Positions 1-5,018 of a DNA stretch of 5,018 nt are shown one piece after another. The notes under the pieces are model-generated. The model was not told the origin of the DNA, made no database searches, and worked only from the letters and a program-made list of their open reading frames with translations. The number at the start of each line of letters is the position of its first letter. Positions within the stretch are counted from its first letter, which is position 1. This stretch comes from JBLHRE01 sp047625765 (GTDB lineage: Bacteria; Bacteroidota; Bacteroidia; Flavobacteriales; JBLHRE01), in the NCBI GenBank assembly GCA_047625765.1, contig JBLHRE010000136.1, positions 1 to 5,018 on the forward strand, read 5' to 3'. The translations under genes and the position numbers were made by a program.

Positions 1-861
1 ATCGGTTGCTAAAAGCAACTGATGCGATCCGTTTCTAAACTGAATCAATGCGCGTTCGCGATCCTGTTGTTCCATACTGCCATGGAACGTTCCATGTGCG
101 ATGTTTTGTCTTTTTAGGTATTCGCTAACGCGAACAATAGACTCTTTGAAATTGCAAAAAATGATTCCTGTTTTGGAGCCTTGCATTGCAATTAAATCTA
201 TCATCGAATCCAACTTGTCTTTGGTAGGAGTAGGCACCGATAGTATTTTTAACTCCTGTATTTTCTCGTCTAAGAAATTGATTTCTACAGGATTTTCCAT
301 CCCAACAAAATCTGGTAAATGTTCTGCTTTGGTTGCTGAGGTTAAGACTCTTTTCTTTAGGTGTTTTAGCTGCCCAATAATTTCTCCCATCTCTTCTTCA
401 AAACCAATTTCGAGCGATTTGTCGAATTCGTCTAGAATTAAAGTGGAAATATGTTCCAAGCTAAATTGGTCTCTGTAAATACGGTCGGCAACACGGCCAG
501 GAGTACCAATAAGAATGGCCGGTAAAGTTTTTAGTTCCATGCGGTCTTTTGCACCAGCACGACCACCATAAACGGCATTGGCTTTATAGCCCGATCCCAT
601 TTCACGAATTACTTGTTCTATCTGAATAGCCAATTCTCTGGTAGGCGCCAATATCAATGCTTGAATTTGATCGTTTTTTGGATCCAACTCAGCGATTAGC
701 GGCAATAAGAATGCTAATGTTTTTCCTGTTCCGGTAGGGGAAAGGATAATGGTGTTTTCGTTGCTATGAATGGTGTTCTTAGCTTTTTCTTGCATTGGAT
801 TTAACTTCTCAATGCGCAGTTTGCTAAGAATTTCTGCTTGATTTTTTATTCCTGTAGACAT
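1..861 (-). CDS. DEAD-box ATP-dependent RNA helicase with variant DEFD motif II (partial, C-terminus beyond left edge)
   Basis: The frame is open from an ATG at 861-859 to the window edge and gives 287 residues with no stop. The helicase motifs appear in order: a Q-motif-like LNPMQ (20-24), Walker A SPTGTGKT (41-48), motif Ia APTREL (72-77), GG (99-100), motif Ib TPGR (120-123), motif II DEFD (144-147), motif III SAT (175-177), motif IV IIFCNF (233-238), then HGSMEQQDRER (260-270), which is typical of the second RecA domain. The frame ends at ATD, the start of motif V. Motif VI and any C-terminal RNA-binding tail are outside the window. Such proteins use ATP to unwind or remodel short RNA duplexes in the cytoplasm, in ribosome assembly or mRNA turnover; which applies here cannot be told. 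The A-to-F change in motif II is unusual, but the catalytic D and E are kept. The start is supported because the next ATG (codon 23) would cut into the Q motif. It may be co-transcribed with the AI-2E gene 43 bases upstream. Confidence 0.95.
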   Translation of the reverse strand, partial: MSTGIKNQAEILSKLRIEKLNPMQEKAKNTIHSNENTIILSPTGTGKTLAFLLPLIAELDPKNDQIQALILAPTRELAIQIEQVIREMGSGYKANAVYGGRAGAKDRMELKTLPAILIGTPGRVADRIYRDQFSLEHISTLILDEFDKSLEIGFEEEMGEIIGQLKHLKKRVLTSATKAEHLPDFVGMENPVEINFLDEKIQELKILSVPTPTKDKLDSMIDLIAMQGSKTGIIFCNFKESIVRVSEYLKRQNIAHGTFHGSMEQQDRERALIQFRNGSHQLLLATD

Positions 862-904
862 CCTGCAAAGGAACAAAATTTAAAGGGCTAAAAACCAAAG
901 AATT
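862..904 (-). promoter_or_regulatory. Candidate Bacteroidota-type promoter directly before the helicase start
   Basis: Read on the minus strand, the gap between the AI-2E and helicase genes holds TTTG (899-896), a 22-base spacer, then TTCCTTTG (873-866), one mismatch from the TAnnTTTG -7 consensus. The -7 box ends only four bases before the ATG, so transcription from it would give a nearly leaderless mRNA. An AGGA lies one or two bases from the ATG, too close for a normal ribosome binding site. Short AT-rich gaps yield such matches by chance, and the helicase could instead be read through from the AI-2E gene. No terminator-like hairpin is visible here. Confidence 0.25.
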
Positions 905-1927
905 TTAGAGTCTTCCGTGTTCCGAAAGTAAGACGGCAACAGATCTCGTTTGTGGGAACTGAGAACAAATAATTAAGGCGATTACCGTCATTGGAATACT
1001 CAGAATCATTCCTGTTACACCCCATAAAATCCCCCAAAAAGAAAGCGATAAAATAGCTACCAATGGAGATATGTTTAAAGAGTTGCCCATAATTTTTGGT
1101 TCTATAATATTTCCTGCTACTATTTGTATTGTTCCAACAATTCCCAGTACCAATAGCGCTTCGTTCAATCCTCCAAATTGTAATAAGCAAAATATAGCAG
1201 GGAATAGGGTAGCTATTAAAGAGCCGATGGTAGGAATGTAATTGAGCAAAAATATTAAGAATGCCCAGAAAACAGGAGAGTCTATACCGATGATGTTCAG
1301 CGCGATATAGCTTGCCGTACTGGTGATAAAACTAACCAAGGTTTTAAGACCTAAATAATGGGTGACCGATTTTTCCATTTGTTTTAAAACGGCTGCTACA
1401 TTTTCTTTTTGCTTCGGTTTGGAAAATAATAAGTCCATTTTTGTTTTGAAATTCCTTTCTTCCAAGAATAGAAATAAAGCAAAAAGAACAATCATAAATA
1501 CATTGCTTAACAAATCGGTAAGGGCATTAAAGACAGACGAAAGCGTTGATTGGTAGTTTATGCTTCCAGCATTGTTTTCGAGAATGCTCATTAAATCAAT
1601 GCCTAATAATTGATTGATGTTTTTGGTGACTGTTTGAACATTGTTTTGGTAGACTGGAAATGCCTGAGAAAGTTGATCGACACTTTGACTGATCAATTTA
1701 GAAACACCCATAATGGCGATGATGATGACAAAGCCACTGATGCTGGTTTTAATCCAAGAAGGAATGTGCTCTCTAATTACTTTTACACGGTTCATAAGAT
1801 TGCGCATGCCCCGAACAAAAATCCATAAAAGCAAAGCACTTAAAAAGGGAACTAATAAGGTTTGCCCGTAAATTAAGGCCAAAACAATAACAAATATCAC
1901 TAATAATGTTCCTGTAAATTTTTGCAT
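905..1927 (-). CDS. AI-2E family transporter (PerM/YdiK/TqsA-like, UPF0118) membrane protein
   Basis: This is a 340-residue polytopic inner-membrane protein, close to the usual family length. Hydrophobic segments are visible at about 5-20, 22-39, 61-80, 139-156, 193-215, 217-250, 256-275 and 287-320, with a long polar, probably extracytoplasmic stretch at about 81-138. Family landmarks are the C-terminal LNYIPTIGSLIATLFPAI (228-245), the NIIEPKIMGNSLNISPLV stretch (273-290), and a glycine-rich final segment ending near IPMTVI (311-316). The family is named after E. coli TqsA, implicated in autoinducer-2 export, but members differ in substrate (some are linked to Na+/H+ antiport), so quorum-sensing export should not be assumed. 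No luxS is in the window. The ATG at 1927 starts just before the first membrane helix; no clear Shine-Dalgarno precedes it. The gene ends with TAA 43 bases before the helicase start and may be its operon partner. Confidence 0.9.
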   Translation of the reverse strand: MQKFTGTLLVIFVIVLALIYGQTLLVPFLSALLLWIFVRGMRNLMNRVKVIREHIPSWIKTSISGFVIIIAIMGVSKLISQSVDQLSQAFPVYQNNVQTVTKNINQLLGIDLMSILENNAGSINYQSTLSSVFNALTDLLSNVFMIVLFALFLFLEERNFKTKMDLLFSKPKQKENVAAVLKQMEKSVTHYLGLKTLVSFITSTASYIALNIIGIDSPVFWAFLIFLLNYIPTIGSLIATLFPAIFCLLQFGGLNEALLVLGIVGTIQIVAGNIIEPKIMGNSLNISPLVAILSLSFWGILWGVTGMILSIPMTVIALIICSQFPQTRSVAVLLSEHGRL

Positions 1928-2004
1928 TGGTTGTGCTGAGTTGTGGTTATTAACTTTTGGATTTAAAATGCATGACCATTGTAATTTCTATTAACCAGTT
2001 GTTA

Positions 2005-2080
2005 GTTTAGAAGTTTAGCGCTTCGCTGTTTGTTTGATAAATGCAGGGTTAATACTCACCTCAAATCTAAACCTCTAAAC
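2005..2080. repeat. 14-base inverted repeat of GTTTAG hexamers between the permease and AI-2E genes
   Basis: The left arm GTTTAGAAGTTTAG (2005-2018) is the reverse complement of the right arm CTAAACCTCTAAAC (2067-2080) except at one position, separated by 48 bases. Each arm is itself two GTTTAG hexamers around a dinucleotide, so the element holds four copies, two in each direction. In a minus-strand transcript the mismatch becomes a G-U pair, so a 14-base-pair stem could form starting three bases after the permease stop codon. A small hairpin AGCG-CTT-CGCT (2017-2027) begins in the left arm. No U-run follows the stem, so it is not a standard intrinsic terminator; 3' end protection, partial termination, or a dispersed REP/MITE-like repeat are all possible. 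Confidence 0.6.
2062..2069 (-). promoter_or_regulatory. Candidate -7 promoter element upstream of the AI-2E gene
   Basis: On the minus strand 2069-2062 reads TAGATTTG, an exact match to the Bacteroidota -7 consensus TAnnTTTG. The nearest upstream TTG (2098-2096) is 26 bases away, longer than the usual spacing, so the -33 half is weak. Initiation here would leave a leader of about 130 bases before the AI-2E start. The box overlaps the right arm of the inverted repeat, so the two readings compete for the same bases. Confidence 0.25.
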
Positions 2081-2083
2081 CCA

Positions 2084-3322
2084 TTACTCATATCTCAAGG
2101 CCTCAATAGGATCTAAATCTGCAGCTTTTTTAGCGGGGTAAAACCCTGAAATCAATCCAACGGCAAAACAGATTAGTATTGCAATGCCAATCCAGTCCCA
2201 AGGCACAATAAAACCACTGCCAAAGAACAAGCCAATGGCATTACCGATTAGCATACCTAAAATGATACCTGCAATTCCGCCCAACTGACAGATAGAGATG
2301 GCTTCTATAAAAAACTGACTTCTTATAATACTAGAGCTTGCACCTAAGGCTTTTCTGGTTCCTATTTCTTTGGTTCTTTCTGTAACAGAAACCAGCATAA
2401 TGTTCATTAAACCAATGGCTGCACCAAACAATGTAATAATACCAATAGCAGTTGCCGCTTTTCTTACAATAGACAAATTATCTATAAGCATGGCGGCAAT
2501 ACTATCGCTTTTACGAATCATAAAAGTATCTTCTTGCTTTGGGCTTAATTGTCTTGCAATACGCATACTTGCGGTGGCTTCGCCAATGGCAGCTTCCAGT
2601 AATTTGGGGTCAGAGCACATTACACTAAGCGTATAAGATATATTGGGTCTGGCAAAAACAGATCTGACATTGGTGATAGGTAGAATACATATTTTATCGC
2701 CACCCATTCCCATGCTCGAACCTTTCTCTTTTAGCACACCAATTACCTTATATTTAATTCCGCGTATGCTGATAATTTTGTCCAAAGGCTCGGTATTTTT
2801 AAATAAGCTAGTCACCAGTTCAACACCAATAACCACTACCCGAGAACCTTCGTATGCTTCTCTGGCATTAAAGTTTCTGCCTTTGGCTATTTCGTAACCT
2901 GCCGTGGTTAAATAGTTTTCGTCTGTACCCCAAACTTGGATGTTTGGATTGGTTTTTAATTCTTTGCGTTTTACCACACTGGTACCAGATCCTATAAAAG
3001 AAATAGAAGTGGTTGATGGATACTGGAAAATCTCTTTAAAGCGTTGTGCTTGGTCTAGGCTGATAGCTGGATTGTCTATATCTCTTCTTTTTCCACCACC
3101 AATACGAATCCCGCCTTGGCGGTTTTGAATGGAAAAAGTATTGGAGCCCATTTGGGCGAAATTATTAGTAATAGATGAGTTAATGGCATCGATGGCAGTA
3201 AGTATTCCTACCAATGCGCCAATGCCCAAGGCTATAATTAGAATGGTAAGAGAGGTTCTTAACATGTGACTTTTAATAGACTCTAAAGCAATTTTGATGT
3301 TCTCTTTATATAGGTTTTTCAT
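2084..3322 (-). CDS. ABC transporter permease, MacB/FtsX family
   Basis: The 412-residue protein has the standard MacB-type layout: a short cytoplasmic N-terminus with an amphipathic stretch (1-20), TM1 at about 22-45, a large periplasmic MacB core domain (about 50-285), then TM2 (290-313), TM3 (340-366) and TM4 (374-396). The cytoplasmic loop after TM2 carries the conserved ERTKEIGTRKALGAS (315-329), which contacts the ATPase, and the protein ends with the family signature PAKKAADLDPIEALRYE. Such permeases work by mechanotransmission, with an ATPase and often a HlyD-type adaptor and an outer-membrane channel, to expel macrolides, peptides or other molecules; the substrate cannot be inferred. 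No ATPase or adaptor gene lies next to it: acnB is divergent upstream and the AI-2E gene lies downstream, so its ATPase must be encoded elsewhere. The ATG at 3322 fits the family N-terminus; the AGGA one base before it is too close to be a convincing Shine-Dalgarno site. Confidence 0.93.
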   Translation of the reverse strand: MKNLYKENIKIALESIKSHMLRTSLTILIIALGIGALVGILTAIDAINSSITNNFAQMGSNTFSIQNRQGGIRIGGGKRRDIDNPAISLDQAQRFKEIFQYPSTTSISFIGSGTSVVKRKELKTNPNIQVWGTDENYLTTAGYEIAKGRNFNAREAYEGSRVVVIGVELVTSLFKNTEPLDKIISIRGIKYKVIGVLKEKGSSMGMGGDKICILPITNVRSVFARPNISYTLSVMCSDPKLLEAAIGEATASMRIARQLSPKQEDTFMIRKSDSIAAMLIDNLSIVRKAATAIGIITLFGAAIGLMNIMLVSVTERTKEIGTRKALGASSSIIRSQFFIEAISICQLGGIAGIILGMLIGNAIGLFFGSGFIVPWDWIGIAILICFAVGLISGFYPAKKAADLDPIEALRYE

Positions 3323-3376
3323 GTCCTAAAATTAGAACTCGAAAGTAGTCAATTCTATAGACTCTTGAATGGGATA

Positions 3377-3405
3377 TTGTGTTTTGAGTTTGCGCACTAA
3401 GTTTG
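3377..3405 (+). promoter_or_regulatory. acnB: Candidate Bacteroidota-type promoter in the divergent permease/acnB region
   Basis: TTG (3377-3379) is followed after 18 bases by TAAGTTTG (3398-3405), an exact TAnnTTTG -7 box. This is the best promoter match in the 280-base region between the divergent genes. Transcription would start near 3410 and give an acnB leader of about 190 bases, or a separate small RNA. The -7 box overlaps the palindrome TTGTACAA (3403-3410). No equally good promoter was seen on the minus strand for the permease. Confidence 0.4.
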
Positions 3406-3410
3406 TACAA
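3403..3410. promoter_or_regulatory. 8-base palindrome TTGTACAA overlapping a candidate -7 box
   Basis: A perfect palindrome covers the last three bases of the candidate -7 box and the bases just downstream, where a repressor could block initiation. An 8-base palindrome is short enough to occur by chance, and no regulator gene is in the window, so operator function is only a possibility. Confidence 0.15.
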
Positions 3411-3474
3411 TAGTATGCTGTCTCGCTGGCCTTTTATGCTATGCATTGCGTGATTTTTTATACGCTATTTTCTG

Positions 3475-3506
3475 TTTTCAAAAGGCAAGGATATTTCGTA
3501 ATTTCG
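3475..3506 (+). promoter_or_regulatory. acnB: Weaker alternative acnB promoter (TTTTC / TAATTTCG)
   Basis: TAATTTCG (3499-3506), followed by CGGG, is one mismatch from TAnnTTTG. A T-rich TTTTC (3475-3479) lies 19 bases upstream in the -33 position but lacks the TTG core. It would start transcription near 3512, giving a leader of about 90 bases that keeps the whole stem near the acnB start. Confidence 0.2.
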
Positions 3507-3511
3507 CGGGA

Positions 3512-3540
3512 TTGAAAATTAAGTGGTGATTGTCTATTTG
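3512..3540 (+). promoter_or_regulatory. acnB: Alternative proximal acnB promoter (TTG-N18-TCTATTTG)
   Basis: TTG (3512-3514), an 18-base spacer and TCTATTTG (3533-3540), one mismatch from the -7 consensus, are well placed for a start near 3546 and a leader of about 55 bases. The spacing equals that of the better match at 3377-3405, so acnB may have more than one promoter, or only one of these is real. Confidence 0.3.
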
Positions 3541-3542
3541 AC

Positions 3543-3602
3543 AAAGGATTTAATGCCTTAGAATGGACTTCACCGAACCGTGATTAAATACAAAAAGCCT
3601 TT
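3543..3602 (+). promoter_or_regulatory. acnB: Possible stem in the acnB 5' leader abutting the start codon
   Basis: AAAGG (3543-3547) and ATTTAAT (3548-3554) can pair with CCTTT (3598-3602) and ATTAAAT (3583-3589). The result is a 12-base-pair stem with an 8-base A-rich bulge ACAAAAAG (3590-3597) and a 28-base loop, ending directly at the acnB ATG. The A-rich bulge sits where Bacteroidota ribosomes favour A-rich sequence, and no Shine-Dalgarno site is present. The pairs are mostly A-U, so stability is modest and the pairing may be chance. Confidence 0.2.
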
Positions 3603-5018
3603 ATGATTATATATCAAGATTATATCAAAGAAATAGAAGAAAGAAAATCCTTGGCTTTACATCCTAAGCCTATAGAGGGAGTTGAATTGATTGCTGCAAT
3701 TATTCGTCAAATTAAAGACTTGTCAAATGCATACAGAGAAGATTCTCTTCAGTTTTTCATTTACAATGTTGTTCCAGGCACTACTGGAGCAGCAGGAGCA
3801 AAGGCGCAATTTTTAAAGGAGATTATTCTTGGAAATGAAAGTGTTGCAGAAATTTCTCAAAGCTATGCCTTTGAGTTGTTGGCGCATATGAAAGGAGGCC
3901 CATCGGTAGATGTATTATTGGATCTTGCTTTGGGCAATGATGCTGCTATTGCAAAAGAAGCAGTGGAGGTTTTAAAGACTTTGGTTTTCTTATACGAAGC
4001 AGATGTTGCGCGATTGGAAGCTGCTTTTAAAGCGGGCAATGCTGTTGCCAAAGAATTAATGGAAAGCTACGCTCAGGCAGAATTCTTTACCAAGCTTCCA
4101 GAAGTAGAAGAGAAGATAGACATTGTTACTTTTATTGCAGGTACGGGTGATATTTCTACAGATTTACTTTCGCCTGGTGCAGATGCACACTCTAGATCGG
4201 ACCGCGAATTGCATGGTCAGTGTTTGTTTGAGCATAACAAAGAGATGCAGCAAGAATTAACGGCATTAAAAGCACAACATCCAGACAAACGTGTAATGTT
4301 GATTGCTGAAAAAGGAACCATGGGTGTTGGTTCTTCAAGAATGTCGGGTGTTAATAATGTGGCGCTTTGGACAGGTGTACAAGCGAGTCCTTATGTGCCT
4401 TTTATAAACATAGCGCCAATCATTGCAGGTACAAACGGAATTTCTCCCATTTTCTTAACCACAGTTGGTGTAACGGGTGGTATTGGCATCGACCTTAAAA
4501 ACTGGGTAAACAAAACCGATGCAGAAGGAAAGACCGTTCGCGATGAAAATGGAGATCCTGTATTAGAGCAAACCTATTCTGTAGAAACAGGCACTGTATT
4601 TACCATCAATACAAAAACAAAAAAACTATACCACGGAGACATCGAGTTGAAGGATATTTCTGCCGCATTAACCCCACAAAAAATGGAGTTTATCAAAGCA
4701 GCAGGTTCTTACGCAGTTGTTTTTGGAAAGAAATTACAAACCATAGCAGCAGGGATTTTAGGAATTGATATTCCTACTGTTTATGCTCCTTCAAAAGAGA
4801 TCTCTAATGAAGGGCAAGGTTTAACAGCAGTTGAGAAAATATTCAACAAAAATGCTGTAGGAAATACACCGGGTAAAATATTACATGCTGGTTCTGACGT
4901 GCGTGTAGAGGTAAACATTGTAGGGTCTCAGGATACTACAGGTTTAATGACTTCTCAGGAATTGGAAGCGATGGCGGCTACTACCATTTCTCCTATTGTT
5001 GATGGAGCGTATCAGTCG
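3603..5018 (+). CDS. acnB: Aconitate hydratase B / 2-methylisocitrate dehydratase (AcnB), N-terminal part; continues past right edge
   Basis: The frame is open from ATG 3603 to the edge and gives 472 residues, about half of a typical AcnB. The enzyme interconverts citrate and isocitrate through cis-aconitate in the TCA cycle, and B-type enzymes can also hydrate 2-methyl-cis-aconitate. The start matches the family opening (MIIYQDYIKEIEER, then LHPKP). The HEAT-like helical domain covers about 1-160, with the conserved MKGG at 96-99. The swivel domain follows, with TDLLSPGADAHSRSD (186-200) and GTMGVGSSRMSG (238-249); R198 and S244-S245-R246 look equivalent to substrate-contact residues of E. 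coli AcnB. GSQDTTG (441-447) opens the catalytic part. The three cysteines that hold the [4Fe-4S] cluster lie beyond the window, so catalytic integrity cannot be checked. The HEAT domain marks it as AcnB and not AcnA. The E. coli protein also binds RNA when iron is scarce; whether this one does is unknown. Confidence 0.97.
   Translation, partial: MIIYQDYIKEIEERKSLALHPKPIEGVELIAAIIRQIKDLSNAYREDSLQFFIYNVVPGTTGAAGAKAQFLKEIILGNESVAEISQSYAFELLAHMKGGPSVDVLLDLALGNDAAIAKEAVEVLKTLVFLYEADVARLEAAFKAGNAVAKELMESYAQAEFFTKLPEVEEKIDIVTFIAGTGDISTDLLSPGADAHSRSDRELHGQCLFEHNKEMQQELTALKAQHPDKRVMLIAEKGTMGVGSSRMSGVNNVALWTGVQASPYVPFINIAPIIAGTNGISPIFLTTVGVTGGIGIDLKNWVNKTDAEGKTVRDENGDPVLEQTYSVETGTVFTINTKTKKLYHGDIELKDISAALTPQKMEFIKAAGSYAVVFGKKLQTIAAGILGIDIPTVYAPSKEISNEGQGLTAVEKIFNKNAVGNTPGKILHAGSDVRVEVNIVGSQDTTGLMTSQELEAMAATTISPIVDGAYQS

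Noticed and set aside
101..478. 125-codon plus-strand open frame
   Set aside because: It lies wholly antisense to the helicase reading frame, whose motifs are clear. Its translation is low in complexity and has no recognisable domain.
888..1190. 100-codon minus-strand open frame overlapping the end of the AI-2E gene
   Set aside because: It is an out-of-frame shadow of the conserved C-terminal region of the AI-2E protein, with no domain features.
905..1927. Quorum-sensing (AI-2) function for the AI-2E family gene
   Set aside because: The family name comes from one E. coli member. Substrates vary and no luxS or AI-2 receptor gene is in the window.
2377..2391. Perfect inverted repeat TTTCTGT-A-ACAGAAA within the permease gene
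   Set aside because: It encodes the conserved VSVTERTKE segment of the permease, so the symmetry is most simply explained by codon choice.
2370..3128. Three plus-strand open frames antisense to the ABC permease
   Set aside because: They are opposite a well-conserved permease gene and resemble shadow translations of hydrophobic coding sequence.
3441..3469. GCGT...ACGC around a T-run as a possible terminator
   Set aside because: The stem is only four base pairs, the T-run lies in the loop instead of after the stem, and no gene ends here.
3863..4051. 62-codon minus-strand open frame inside acnB
   Set aside because: It is antisense to the conserved HEAT-like domain of AcnB. The alanine/serine-rich translation is a by-product of the acnB codons.

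Overview
The window looks like chromosomal DNA from a member of the Bacteroidota, probably a Flavobacteriia-like lineage. Three things suggest this: AT-rich coding sequence, start codons without convincing Shine-Dalgarno sites, and several upstream matches to the Bacteroidota promoter pattern (-33 TTG, -7 TAnnTTTG). The acnB reading frame and the DEFD-type helicase also read like versions typical of that phylum, as far as I can recall them. I cannot name the genus.

There are four protein genes. Positions 1-861 (minus) hold the N-terminal 287 residues of a DEAD-box RNA helicase whose motif II reads DEFD; the 3' end of the gene lies beyond the left edge. Positions 905-1927 (minus) encode a complete AI-2E/PerM-family membrane protein, 43 bases upstream of the helicase. 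Positions 2084-3322 (minus) encode a complete MacB/FtsX-type ABC transporter permease. Positions 3603-5018 (plus) hold the N-terminal 472 residues of aconitase B (AcnB), which runs off the right edge before the iron-sulfur cluster cysteines.

The three minus-strand genes point the same way. The permease and the AI-2E protein are separated by 155 bases containing a 14-base inverted repeat built from GTTTAG hexamers, starting three bases after the permease stop codon. The permease and acnB are divergent around a 280-base intergenic region. On the plus strand this region contains a good Bacteroidota-type promoter match overlapping an 8-base palindrome, two weaker promoter candidates, and a leader that could fold against the acnB start codon.

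The genes do not form an obvious pathway. AcnB is central metabolism (TCA cycle), the helicase is RNA metabolism, and the two membrane proteins are a probable efflux or lipoprotein-type permease and a transporter of uncertain substrate. I see no mobile element, CRISPR array, tRNA, rRNA, toxin-antitoxin pair or defence gene. I find no evidence of a previously undescribed multi-gene system. The points worth a second look are mainly in the non-coding DNA and in the variant helicase motif.
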